Origin: Levilactobacillus parabrevis ATCC 53295
Lineage (GTDB): Bacteria > Bacillota > Bacilli > Lactobacillales > Lactobacillaceae
Assembly: GCF_001434055.1 (NCBI RefSeq)
Contig: NZ_AZCZ01000001.1
Location: 1 to 64,000 of the forward strand
Length of the DNA: 64,000 nt
Direction of reading: 5' to 3'
A program made the position numbers and the translations under genes. The notes below the pieces were generated by a model. It was not told the DNA's origin, made no database searches, and was given only the letters and a program-made list of their open reading frames with translations. Positions 42,830-50,610 of this stretch are shown in pieces; positions within the stretch are counted from its first letter, which is position 1; each line of letters starts with the position of its first letter.

Positions 42830-43486
42830 ATGACTGAAATCACAATTTACGTTGTCCGCCATGGCGAAACCTTACTGAATTCCTTTGATCGGATGCAGGG
42901 CTGGGTGGATTCTGACCTCACGGCTAAGGGCCGTCAACAGGCCCTGACCACCGGTAAACAATTAGCAAACATTCCATTTGATTATGTTTGCTCGTCGGAT
43001 CTCAACCGCGCGATCGATACGCGTGACCTGATTCTCTCGCAACTGGCCCATCAGCCTAAGATCATCGCGCCCAATGCAACCTTCCGCGAAGTCTTCTTCG
43101 GCTATTATGAAGGCCTCAACGCCCCAGCTGCCTGGCAGGAAGTCTCCCAGGCCACGGGCTACGCCGGCCAGGAAGAGCTGATCAGTCACTTCGGTTTTCC
43201 CAAGACGCGTCAGCTCATGCACGATGCGGACCCTGCTCATCAAGCAGAGACCTACAATCAGGTGATCGCCCGCTGGCAGCACGGCTTTGACGTCATTCAT
43301 GAAGTCTGCCCCGACAAGGCAACCGTCCTGTTGATTACCCACGGGACGTTCATTCGAACCCTGGCTGATCATCATGGGATCAATATTTTGGGGAACTTCC
43401 CATTGAACGGCAGTGTGTCTATTGTGAAGGAAACCGATGACAGTATAAAACTCATGAGCTATAATCAGACTACAGATATTAAGTAG
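42830..43486 (+). CDS. Histidine phosphatase family protein
   Basis: A 218-residue member of the phosphoglycerate-mutase-like branch. The catalytic motif is VRHGETLLN (about residues 9-17, His near 11), RAIDTRDLI holds the second Arg, EVFFGYYEG carries the proton donor Glu, and ITHGTFIRTL (about 168-177) the second His. Such proteins dephosphorylate small metabolites or phosphosugars; the substrate is unknown. The ATG follows GGGGGTAAAATAGC. It is divergent from the PTS operon. Confidence 0.9.
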   Translation: MTEITIYVVRHGETLLNSFDRMQGWVDSDLTAKGRQQALTTGKQLANIPFDYVCSSDLNRAIDTRDLILSQLAHQPKIIAPNATFREVFFGYYEGLNAPAAWQEVSQATGYAGQEELISHFGFPKTRQLMHDADPAHQAETYNQVIARWQHGFDVIHEVCPDKATVLLITHGTFIRTLADHHGINILGNFPLNGSVSIVKETDDSIKLMSYNQTTDIK

Positions 43487-43493
43487 TGTTTAC

Positions 43494-43536
43494 AGTGCCT
43501 CCAGGGCGTCAAAACCAGTCGCCTCCGGCTGCCAAC
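43494..43536. repeat. Short remnant related to the structured elements
   Basis: AGTGCCTCCAGG (from 43494) resembles the left edge of type A copy A2 (TGCCTCCAGG at 58737-58746). TCGCCTCCGGCTGCC at 43519-43533 is the GC-rich motif also found at 46485 and 62830. Both lie in the gap between the phosphatase and the LysR gene. The match is short and may be chance in part. Confidence 0.35.
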
Positions 43537-43627
43537 ATTGTTTGACAACACATTTAGGTACGCTGATTTTAGCACACCCTATAGATATCACAATCAAAGC
43601 ATTTAGAATAAAATTGGAGATAGACTC

Positions 43628-44524
43628 ATGAATTCAGAGCTTTTGCAGACCTTTTTAAAAATTGTTGAATACCGGCAGATCTCCCAGGCTGCAGATTCTC
43701 TGTATATTACGCAAGCCGCCGTAAGTAACCGGTTACATCGAATGGAGAGCCTCTTGGGAGTCAAGTTGATTAACCGCGTCAAAGGGAATAATACGATCTC
43801 TTTGACGTCGTATGGTACACGCCTTGTACCAATTGCCCGCCAATGGATTCAACTTAGCAATCAAGTTGATAGCCTCAAGGAGATTGGCGACTACCATGTT
43901 TTAACGGTGGCGACCTCCCTTGATATCAACACGGCGATCCTTTCCGAAATAGCGCCGCTGGCTTTGCAGGACGATTCTCTACTGCGTCTCAACATCCAAA
44001 CCACTGACGACTTGAATATATACAACCTGATTGATAACGATCTTGTAGACATTGGCTTTTCCTTTATCGAATCCACCCGGCACAAGATTGAAACGCGCAA
44101 GATTGGTCAAGAGCGGTTAGTTCTCGTGACCAAGCCAACCAGTAACTATCCGGACTTCGTGGGGACAGCCATGTTGTCGCGCTACGACGAGCTCATGATT
44201 CCTTACAGCGACAATTATCGCAAGTGGCACATGTTGTGCTGGGAGGACAAGATTCCCCCGTTCGTGCGACTCGACACCAGTCTTGCCGTGCCGCAGTACC
44301 TGGTCAACGACCGCAACTGGGCACTGATTCCAGAATCCATGGCGCGCTTCTTTATCAAGCACGGGCAACCGCTGCGCATTCTCCATCTAATGGAAAAGCC
44401 GCCGCTGCTGCCGCTAATCGCTGTGAGCCGGCCGCAACGAATCAACGCACCAGAATCCAAGAAGCTTGCGGTCAAGATTCAATCGGAATTATTTAAAATT
44501 CAGCAAGACAACGACTTTATCTAG
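43628..44524 (+). CDS. LysR family transcriptional regulator
   Basis: A 298-residue regulator. The N-terminal winged helix-turn-helix reads FLKIVEYRQISQAADSLYIT and QAAVSNRLHRMESLLGVKLI (about residues 8-48). A substrate-binding-like effector domain covers about 90-290. The ATG follows TTGGAGATAGACTC. No divergent or downstream gene offers a clear target, so its regulon is unknown. Confidence 0.92.
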   Translation: MNSELLQTFLKIVEYRQISQAADSLYITQAAVSNRLHRMESLLGVKLINRVKGNNTISLTSYGTRLVPIARQWIQLSNQVDSLKEIGDYHVLTVATSLDINTAILSEIAPLALQDDSLLRLNIQTTDDLNIYNLIDNDLVDIGFSFIESTRHKIETRKIGQERLVLVTKPTSNYPDFVGTAMLSRYDELMIPYSDNYRKWHMLCWEDKIPPFVRLDTSLAVPQYLVNDRNWALIPESMARFFIKHGQPLRILHLMEKPPLLPLIAVSRPQRINAPESKKLAVKIQSELFKIQQDNDFI

Positions 44525-44535
44525 ACAACACAAAA

Positions 44536-44580
44536 CGGACGCGTTGGCCCTACCGAAATTGGTAGTGGTCAACGCGTCCG
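44536..44580. terminator. Terminator between the LysR gene and the YtxH operon
   Basis: CGGACGCGTTG (44536-44546) pairs with CAACGCGTCCG (44570-44580), with CTACC/GGTAG inside. T-rich sequence follows on the plus strand and TTTTG on the minus. Confidence 0.85.
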
Positions 44581-44596
44581 CTATTTCGTTTAAAAA

Positions 44597-44983
44597 TTAT
44601 TCAGCGTTGTCGCTCTTCGCTTCATCGGCAGCGGCAGTGTCACTAGTTTCTTCATCACTAGCAGGTTGCTCGTCTGGTAAGTCAGCGACTTCATCGCTAC
44701 TCAAGACAATGTCATCGGCTGGTTCATCGGCAACATCGTCCGGCACCGTCTTCCAAGCTGGGGCATCATCCTTGGCCTCAAATTTGTCGTTCAAAGCTTC
44801 TTTGAAATCATCTGCTGCGTCTGCGGCATAGAAGGCGTAATCCACGGCACGGTCTTTGAAAGCATTGTAGCGGTCACGTGCGGCGTCCTTCAAGGCTTCG
44901 CGTTGTTCCAGGTCCAAAGCGTGATAGGCCGCGTAGGCTGCCCCACCGATTAATAATCCTGCTAATAACTTGTGTTTTGCCAT
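44597..44983 (-). CDS. YtxH-like small envelope protein
   Basis: A 128-residue protein with a short N-terminal hydrophobic segment (KLLAGLLIGGAAYAAYHALD), a helical charged region to about residue 70, and an acidic Asp/Glu/Ala tail. This fits the YtxH family of stress-linked Firmicutes proteins of unknown function. The ATG at 44983 has AAAGGGAG upstream. It follows the DUF948 gene by 22 bp, a usual pairing. Confidence 0.75.
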   Translation of the reverse strand: MAKHKLLAGLLIGGAAYAAYHALDLEQREALKDAARDRYNAFKDRAVDYAFYAADAADDFKEALNDKFEAKDDAPAWKTVPDDVADEPADDIVLSSDEVADLPDEQPASDEETSDTAAADEAKSDNAE

Positions 44984-45005
44984 ATTAATGACTCCCTTTC
45001 CGTGA

Positions 45006-45410
45006 TTATTCCTTATTTTTGTGATTTCTGTAGAGGTCAAACGCCGTCTTGCCAACTTTAGCAGCTAATGACGTTTTGGCCGTCTGTTTAGCCGTATCCG
45101 ATACGCGGTCGGTCAGGTTCCGGGTTGCCGTGTTCAAATCAGAAACACTCTCGCCCAAATCCGCTGCGGCCTGGAAGACTGGATCGATGGTGGCAACTTT
45201 CTGGTTGACGTCTTCCAATAATTCATTCGCGTTAGCCATGATATTTTCGGCCTGGTGACTGATGACATCAATATCCGATGTCATCGTTTTCACCGACTTG
45301 TTTACCTCACCTAACGTTTTATTCATTTTGACTAAGAACATGCCAATGAAGAGGACCAGAATCAAAAACGCAATCGCTGCGATCAGGCCCGCTACTTGTC
45401 CACCGGTCAT
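45006..45410 (-). CDS. DUF948 domain-containing protein
   Basis: A 134-residue protein with an N-terminal membrane helix (GLIAAIAFLILVLFIGMFLV, about residues 8-27). A long amphipathic helical region with Asn/Val/Thr heptads follows and a basic end. This is the DUF948 pattern, found upstream of YtxH-like genes; the function is unknown. The start follows GGAGGGGTTGTC. Confidence 0.85.
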   Translation of the reverse strand: MTGGQVAGLIAAIAFLILVLFIGMFLVKMNKTLGEVNKSVKTMTSDIDVISHQAENIMANANELLEDVNQKVATIDPVFQAAADLGESVSDLNTATRNLTDRVSDTAKQTAKTSLAAKVGKTAFDLYRNHKNKE

Positions 45411-45554
45411 GACAACCCCTCCTTGTACTCAGTTACTTACCAATAGAATAGCATTCTCAGGGGGCGGGTGCAATTAAAACCCCAAATCCGGCCGCCTTTT
45501 CTCACCCAACTCTGGGCGCCACCTGTAAAATCTGCTAAACTAGAGAATAAACTC

Positions 45555-45581
45555 CCTACGCCATTGATTGCGTGGCGTAGG
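45555..45581 (+). promoter_or_regulatory. 5' UTR hairpin of the MscS gene
   Basis: CCTACGCC (45555-45562) and GGCGTAGG (45574-45581) form a perfect 8-bp stem with an 11-nt loop. It lies just downstream of an extended -10 (TGCTAAACT ending 45541) and five bases before AAAGGAG. No T-run follows, so it is not a terminator; it may shield or stabilise the mRNA start. Confidence 0.5.
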
Positions 45582-45601
45582 CTTCAAAGGAGACGCGTTT
45601 C

Positions 45602-46474
45602 TTGACGGACCTCGTAACGACCACGGCCACTTCTTCCAAGTGGTTCCAACACTACATCACTTCTTTTGACTGGGAGAAGTTCATGCACCTCATTACCAGT
45701 CGCTTTCTGTCCTTACTTTTTTTAACACTTTTATTTTTTGTCATCAACTTTGTCGGAAAATTCATTCTACGGCGAAGCTTCAAGCGTTACTTGGTCCCCA
45801 AGTCCGGGCCAAGCAATCGCCTACAAACTATCAGTATGCTGACGATGAATCTGTTTCACTACACGATTCTTTTCTTCTGGATCTATGCTTTATTGTCCAC
45901 ACTGGGCGTTCCCGTCGGCACACTAATTGCCGGTGCCGGAATCTTTAGTTTGGCATTAGGCCTGGGTGCCCAAGGATTCGTGAGCGATCTGGTTACCGGG
46001 ATCTCCATTCTCATGGAACAACAGCTCGATGTCGGTGACGTCGTTCAGATCGGTACGATTGAAGGCACGGTCACATCGATTGGGCTGCGGACCACGCAGG
46101 TCACCAGCGCTGATGGGACGTTGAACTTCATCCCCAACCGCAACATCACCATTGTCTCTAACCGGTCGCGAAATAACATGCACGCGTTGGTCAACATCCC
46201 TATCGCTCCAACGACACCGGTGGAAAAGCTTCCAGATATCATCAAAGCGGTTAACGAAACGCTGGTGCCCCAGCACCCCAGCGTCATTGGCGAGCCGGCC
46301 ATCACTGGTGTGGTTACGCTGCCACCAAACGAATTGGTCTTTCAAGTTGCCCTGACTTGTAAAAGCGGCAGTCAATTTACGCTTCAGGCCAGCTTCCTGA
46401 CGGCCTACCTGAAGGCCATCCGCCAAGCAGGCATTCAATTGCCGACCCACGCGTCGATGCCTGCTAGTAAGTAA
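45602..46474 (+). CDS. Small-conductance mechanosensitive channel family protein
   Basis: A 290-residue MscS channel (YkuT-like). Three membrane segments lie at about residues 30-50, 72-100 and 105-130. The pore helix reads LIAGAGIFSLALGLGAQGFVSDLVTGI (first part about 108-127). The beta domain begins DVGDVVQIGTIEGTV. The gene opens with TTG at 45602 behind AAAGGAGACGCGTTTC; no in-frame ATG is near. It should release solutes on osmotic downshock. Confidence 0.92.
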   Translation: MTDLVTTTATSSKWFQHYITSFDWEKFMHLITSRFLSLLFLTLLFFVINFVGKFILRRSFKRYLVPKSGPSNRLQTISMLTMNLFHYTILFFWIYALLSTLGVPVGTLIAGAGIFSLALGLGAQGFVSDLVTGISILMEQQLDVGDVVQIGTIEGTVTSIGLRTTQVTSADGTLNFIPNRNITIVSNRSRNNMHALVNIPIAPTTPVEKLPDIIKAVNETLVPQHPSVIGEPAITGVVTLPPNELVFQVALTCKSGSQFTLQASFLTAYLKAIRQAGIQLPTHASMPASK

Positions 46475-46582
46475 GCCAAAAATATCGCCTGCGGCTAAAC
46501 TGTCTTTTAGCTTAAACATGCACACGTCATCAAACTATTTGAGTTTTACAATACCATCAAGCCTCTGATGTAACTAAGTAAT
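46475..46582. other. Gap after mscS with the GC-rich motif
   Basis: TCGCCTGCGGCT lies at 46485-46496, just after the stop codon. It is identical to the motif at 62830 and close to that at 43519. No gene is visible. Confidence 0.4.
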
Positions 46583-46628
46583 AAAATGCCCGAATCTTCT
46601 GTTAAGTTAGAAGATTCGGGCATTTTAT
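46583..46628. terminator. Bidirectional terminator between mscS and cbpB
   Basis: AAAATGCCCGAATCTTC pairs with GAAGATTCGGGCATTTT across 46583-46626 around a short loop, with T-rich sequence on both sides. Confidence 0.93.
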
Positions 46629-46653
46629 TTTACGCAATTGTAGTGGCGACCAA

Positions 46654-47145
46654 TTATTTATCAGCCTGGTCTGCCACCTTTTCTTTTGCGGTCACGTCAT
46701 AATATTTGTGGAGATTGTGCGCCAGGAAATTGATCCGTTTCAATAGCTCACGCCGCGTGATAATTCCCTGAAAGACCTTATCGTCATCAACAAGGGGAAT
46801 AAACGGCTCATCCACTAAGTAGTTTAAAATTGTTTCGAGTTTAGTTGGATCACTCACCCACCGGTTGACCGGTAGCATCGCATCGGCCACCGTGTAACGA
46901 CTGAGCTGTTCCACTGCCGCCCCCGGCACATGCAGGAGATATTCCGAAATCGCTGCCAGCGAAATCATCCCCTGTAGCCGATCATCGGGCGTCAACACTG
47001 GAATCCGGCTGTAACCAACCTTCGACAACACCATAAAGGCGTGTTCTAAAGTATTGGTTGCCGTAACGTTCGCAACCACATCCGCAGAGATCACGTAACT
47101 TTTCGGATCTTTAAGGAGCATTTGTTCAACGGCTGGGTCAATCAT
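46654..47145 (-). CDS. cbpB: CBS domain protein, cyclic-di-AMP-binding CbpB type
   Basis: A 163-residue protein made of two CBS motifs (about residues 10-70 and 85-145), with SRIPVLTPDDRLQGMISLAA (about 46-65) and FIPLVDDDKVFQGIITRREL (about 111-130) as the repeated core. Its length and position behind murI-rdgB match CbpB/YkuL, which binds c-di-AMP and links it to Rel in other Firmicutes. The identification is by family resemblance. It starts 8 bp after the phosphodiesterase gene. Confidence 0.82.
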   Translation of the reverse strand: MIDPAVEQMLLKDPKSYVISADVVANVTATNTLEHAFMVLSKVGYSRIPVLTPDDRLQGMISLAAISEYLLHVPGAAVEQLSRYTVADAMLPVNRWVSDPTKLETILNYLVDEPFIPLVDDDKVFQGIITRRELLKRINFLAHNLHKYYDVTAKEKVADQADK

Positions 47146-47153
47146 GCCTTAAT

Positions 47154-47687
47154 TCATCCTTTCTGCGTCTCCGTCCGGGCAAACGTGAATTTCAAATCCG
47201 GCACAGGCTGCCCGTCCCGCGTCACGTACTGCACGATCCATTGGGTCGCCGTTACCGTGATCAGCGCACAGGTTCCGCCTAAATACCGGAACTCACCGCG
47301 CGGCTGACTGATACTCCCGGGATTCACAAACAGATGACCACCGACCACTTCGGCTGCCAACTTGTGCGTGTGTCCGTAGAAGACGGCATCGGCCTGAGCA
47401 GCATCCGCCCGCAGTTTCAACTGGGTCAGATCCCAGTTCACGCCATCGTGATGCCCATGCGTCAGTAAGACTTGTCGCCCATCGACTTTAGGCGTGACGA
47501 CCAACGGTAGATTGGTATCAAAATCCATGTTGCCTTGAACCACATAAGCATCCTGAAACCACGAATCATCAGCCGTCATTTCCGAATCGCCACAGTGAAA
47601 CACAGCGTCCGGCTGTAACTGTTGTTTTAGCGTGACCAGAATGTCCCGGTCACCATGATTATCACTGATCACTAACCATCGACTCAT
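47154..47687 (-). CDS. YfcE/MJ0936-type metallophosphoesterase (YsnB-like)
   Basis: A 177-residue phosphodiesterase. Metal motifs are VISDNHGDRDI (residues about 5-15), FHCGDSEM (about 34-41), VQGNMD (about 55-60), LTHGH and FYGHTHKL (about 106-113), and it closes with NPGSISQPRG. The ATG at 47687 has GGGAGG seven bases upstream. It follows rdgB by 2 bp in the murI operon. Substrate unknown. Confidence 0.9.
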   Translation of the reverse strand: MSRWLVISDNHGDRDILVTLKQQLQPDAVFHCGDSEMTADDSWFQDAYVVQGNMDFDTNLPLVVTPKVDGRQVLLTHGHHDGVNWDLTQLKLRADAAQADAVFYGHTHKLAAEVVGGHLFVNPGSISQPRGEFRYLGGTCALITVTATQWIVQYVTRDGQPVPDLKFTFARTETQKG

Positions 47688-47689
47688 CG

Positions 47690-48289
47690 TTAAGCCTCCC
47701 ACCAGGCATCGAACTGCGGCAACATCGCTGCCACAGCTTTCGCCCTGTGACTGTACTGATTCTTAGTCGCTAAGCCCATCTCGGCAAAGGTCAACCGTTC
47801 CTCAGGCACATAGAATAACGGGTCGTAGCCGAAACCATCGTGGCCACGGGGAGCCGTTAGGATTTCACCCCGAACTTCCCCGGTGGCGACTAACTTCTTA
47901 CCGTCGGGCTTGATGAGAACCAATGACGTGTGAAAGGCTGCTCCCCGTTTCGTGGCGGGGACGCCTTCTAAGTTCGCCAATAGTTTCGCATTATTCTTGG
48001 CGTCGTCATGGTCACCAGCGTAACGGGCCGAGTAGATTCCCGGTTCCCCGTTCAGCGCATCGACCATCAGTCCTGAATCATCGGCCAATACGGGCAATTG
48101 CGTCTCGTGCGCGACCGCCGTTGCCTTTAACGTGGCATTCTCGGTGAAGGTTGTCCCGGTCTCCACAACTTGCTTGAGATTGGGGAAATCTGCCAGTGTC
48201 TTCACCGTCAAACCCTTAGGTTCAAAGATTGCGCGGAATTCGCGGGCCTTACCGGCATTGTTCGTGGCAATGACAATCGTGTTTTCCAT
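47690..48289 (-). CDS. rdgB: XTP/dITP diphosphatase
   Basis: A 199-residue HAM1/RdgB pyrophosphatase that removes inosine and xanthosine triphosphates from the nucleotide pool. Signatures are IATNNAGKAREF (about residues 6-17), GTTFTENATLKA (about 45-56), LADDSGLMVDALNGEPGIYS (about 69-88) and HDGFGYDPLFYVPE (about 149-162). It starts 3 bp after murI ends. Confidence 0.95.
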   Translation of the reverse strand: MENTIVIATNNAGKAREFRAIFEPKGLTVKTLADFPNLKQVVETGTTFTENATLKATAVAHETQLPVLADDSGLMVDALNGEPGIYSARYAGDHDDAKNNAKLLANLEGVPATKRGAAFHTSLVLIKPDGKKLVATGEVRGEILTAPRGHDGFGYDPLFYVPEERLTFAEMGLATKNQYSHRAKAVAAMLPQFDAWWEA

Positions 48290-48292
48290 TCG

Positions 48293-49126
48293 TTATTCAA
48301 CCTCCGTTGTTTGGGTCAACTCTGCCACGGGCAAATGATGCGCCCGGACAGGCGTCTCTTCTAACCAATTATCGGCTAATTTATTGAATCGGTCAACGTC
48401 ACCCGTGGTGAAATAGTCCCCCGCCGGATGCTGGACACCGCTTGGATTGGCTAAATTCCAATAATCCAGCAACGATGTCGCCATGTTTGCCGTGGCGGTG
48501 CCGGGATCAACCAAGGTCACATCGGGCCCAACGACTTCTTGAATCAAAGGCCGCAACAGGGGAAAATGCGTGCAGCCCATGACTAAGGTATCGATATTTT
48601 TATCCAGTAATGGTGCCAGGCCAGTCTTGACCACCGACTGTGCGTGCGCTGACGTTAAATCATTAGCTTCCACTAAGTCCACAAAATTTTGCGTCGCTAA
48701 ACTAAAGACTGTGTTGTGGGGATCCTTCGCCAGAATCGTTTGCTGGTACTGGTCACTCTTGACCGTCCCTGAGGTCGCAATCACGCCAATCCGATGGTTC
48801 CGCGTGGCCTGCACTGCCGCGCGCGCTCCCGGTGCGATGACACCTACAACGGGAATGATCAGTTCCTTTTGCATGGTCGTGAGCGCTGCCGCGGTCGCCG
48901 TGTTGCAGGCGATAATCAACATTTTAATATCTGCCTGGCGTTGTAAGAACCCGGCAATTTGACGCGTGAAGGTCGTGACCTCCGCCGCATCGCGAGGACC
49001 ATATGGCAACCGCGCCTGGTCCCCTAAAAAGACTGTCTTTTCGGTAGGCAACAGCCGTTGAACTTCTTTTAATACCGTTAAGCCGCCGACTCCAGAATCC
49101 ATTAACCCAATTGGACTGTTTTGCAT
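48293..49126 (-). CDS. murI: Glutamate racemase
   Basis: A 277-residue racemase making D-glutamate for peptidoglycan. Conserved text is IGLMDSGVGGLTVL (residues 6-19), FLGDQARLPYG (about 34-44), IIACNTATAAA (catalytic Cys near 74) and VMGCTHFPLL (second Cys near 186). The ATG follows GAGGAGCGTTGATTC. It is the first gene of murI-rdgB-phosphodiesterase-cbpB. Confidence 0.96.
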   Translation of the reverse strand: MQNSPIGLMDSGVGGLTVLKEVQRLLPTEKTVFLGDQARLPYGPRDAAEVTTFTRQIAGFLQRQADIKMLIIACNTATAAALTTMQKELIIPVVGVIAPGARAAVQATRNHRIGVIATSGTVKSDQYQQTILAKDPHNTVFSLATQNFVDLVEANDLTSAHAQSVVKTGLAPLLDKNIDTLVMGCTHFPLLRPLIQEVVGPDVTLVDPGTATANMATSLLDYWNLANPSGVQHPAGDYFTTGDVDRFNKLADNWLEETPVRAHHLPVAELTQTTEVE

Positions 49127-49370
49127 GAATCAACGCTCCTCTCAATTACTTGAAACTATATTATCGCCTTTTTATGAAGCGGATTCAAGTTTCTTGCCGT
49201 GAAAATATCTGCTAGCCTTCAAAAAATCAGCTTGATTCCACATTCACCAAACTTTTCCTATTTCTTAAATTATTACCATTGATTGCTTCAAACTGCTAGC
49301 TATCAGCTGATGACAATTACTTGCACGCTTACAGAGTGGCAGACCAATCTCAGTCATTCATCTCACATAG

Positions 49371-49460
49371 CGGTTTCAAGTCAAGGTGACAGACCGTTTC
49401 TCAGGCTTTCACCGCTCCTCACAACAGGCGGAATCCCTGGCAACCGCAGGCGACAACCTT
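49371..49460. repeat. Truncated type B element, copy B3
   Basis: Within the 49127-49516 gap, CGGTTTCAAG (from 49371) through AACAGGCGGAATCCCTGG (to 49440) and CAACCGCAGGCGACA (to 49455) aligns along its length with the right ~95 bp of B2. The left half is not recognisable. The upstream part of the gap (49127-49370) shows nothing else. Confidence 0.6.
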
Positions 49461-49478
49461 CAACCTTTAAGGTATAAT
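49450..49478 (+). promoter_or_regulatory. Promoter of yslB, -35 inside the B3 remnant
   Basis: GCGACA (49450-49455) and a consensus TATAAT (49473-49478) are 17 bp apart. The -35 is the terminal CAGGCGACA of the B3 element. Confidence 0.65.
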
Positions 49479-49516
49479 GAATGCAGAATATAAATCGGAC
49501 AAAGGAGCCAACTATT

Positions 49517-50035
49517 TTGAAAAACTTATACCAGACCGTCATGAACGATGCTGCGGGTGCTCAGTATCTCCCGCAGATGATTCTTCGTGACGCCCTCATT
49601 CCAGAATTACTCGGTGAGGACAAGGGTGCCATCGGTTACTGGGCCGGTAAATCGCTCGCACGCAAATTTCCGATTGGCAATCCTAAAGACGCTGCCATCT
49701 TTTTTGAGCAAGTTGGCTTTGGTACCCTCTCACTTGTGAAGCAAACCTCACACATGACCCGCTGGCAGCTCAGTGGTGATCCCGTCCGCCTCCGGCTCCA
49801 AGTCGTCGGCGACACTGATTTCACCCTCGAAGCTGGCTTCCTTGCTGAAATGATGGCCCAACAGCTGGGTATCATCACCGAAGCAGAATTGGTGGAAACT
49901 GGCCGTAAGTTGAAGAATCAAGCTGTCACTTTCGATGTCTACACGGACCCGGACGACGTGATTCCGGAATACGATGCGCCACAACCACTTCACTTGGTTA
50001 AACCCGTTGGCGAGAACGAAGATAGTGAAGACTAG
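49517..50035 (+). CDS. YslB family protein (DUF2507)
   Basis: A 172-residue protein of a small Firmicutes family of unknown function. LGEDKGAIGYWAGKSLARKF (about residues 33-52) and the LEAGFLAEMMAQQLG segment (about 115-129) fit the family. The start is the TTG at 49517, with AAAGGAG upstream. The ATG at 49481 is two bases behind the -10 and so cannot be in the mRNA. In many relatives it lies near murI or other envelope genes, as here. Confidence 0.82.
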   Translation: MKNLYQTVMNDAAGAQYLPQMILRDALIPELLGEDKGAIGYWAGKSLARKFPIGNPKDAAIFFEQVGFGTLSLVKQTSHMTRWQLSGDPVRLRLQVVGDTDFTLEAGFLAEMMAQQLGIITEAELVETGRKLKNQAVTFDVYTDPDDVIPEYDAPQPLHLVKPVGENEDSED

Positions 50036-50065
50036 CCGCTATCTTTTTAAAGAACGATAGATACG

Positions 50066-50100
50066 AGTGAAACCCATTAGAGGTTTCACTTTTTTTATTT
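50066..50100 (+). terminator. Terminator of yslB
   Basis: AGTGAAACC (50066-50074) pairs with GGTTTCACT (50082-50090), followed by seven Ts. Confidence 0.92.
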
Positions 50101-50123
50101 CACAATATTTTACCCGTTTATAC

Positions 50124-50166
50124 AAAACGACTGCTGCGGACAATTCCGTAGCAGTCGTTTTTTTGA
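50124..50166. terminator. Terminator of trxA
   Basis: AAAACGACTGCT pairs with AGCAGTCGTTTT, with CGGA/TCCG inside, across 50124-50163. Four Ts follow on the minus strand and seven on the plus. Confidence 0.87.
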
Positions 50167-50175
50167 CCAGCGTCT

Positions 50176-50490
50176 TTAAGCTTCAACGTATTGGTCTAAA
50201 ATCTTCTTTAATTGATCCTTGGAGTGGTAGCCCACGATTGAATCGACCACTTTACCGTCCTTCTTGACCAGCAAAGTTGGGATGCTCATGATACCAAAGG
50301 ATTGTGGCGTGTTAGGGTTGGCATCAACGTCCATCTTGTTAAAGGTAACGTTGTCCATTTCCCCAGCCAATTGTTCAACTACTGGTGATTGCATCCGACA
50401 AGGACCACACCACGTTGCCCAAAAGTCAGTCAAGGTAACGCCCGTAGCAGTATCTTGTTCAAAGGTTTTGTCCGTTGTTTCCGTAACCAT
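50176..50490 (-). CDS. trxA: Thioredoxin
   Basis: A 104-residue thioredoxin that reduces protein disulfides. The active site is WATWCGPCRMQSP (about residues 25-37), with the cis-Pro in MSIPTLLVKKDGK (about 69-81). The length is standard. The ATG follows GGGAGGCAATACA. It lies downstream of mutS2 with a 120-bp gap that may hold its own promoter. Confidence 0.96.
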   Translation of the reverse strand: MVTETTDKTFEQDTATGVTLTDFWATWCGPCRMQSPVVEQLAGEMDNVTFNKMDVDANPNTPQSFGIMSIPTLLVKKDGKVVDSIVGYHSKDQLKKILDQYVEA

Positions 50491-50610
50491 TGTATTGCCT
50501 CCCTATCAAATTCATAACTTAACTACCAGCAGCATCTCAGGTTGCTTCATAATTAGTCTACCAGACTTTGATAAAATCACAACTAAATTGCTCACAACTT
50601 AATTGCCGAA

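Noticed and set aside
42663-42830. Sigma-54 promoter for the mannose-family PTS operon
   Set aside because: No GG-N10-GC type -24/-12 pair is visible, and a good SigA promoter with cre is present.
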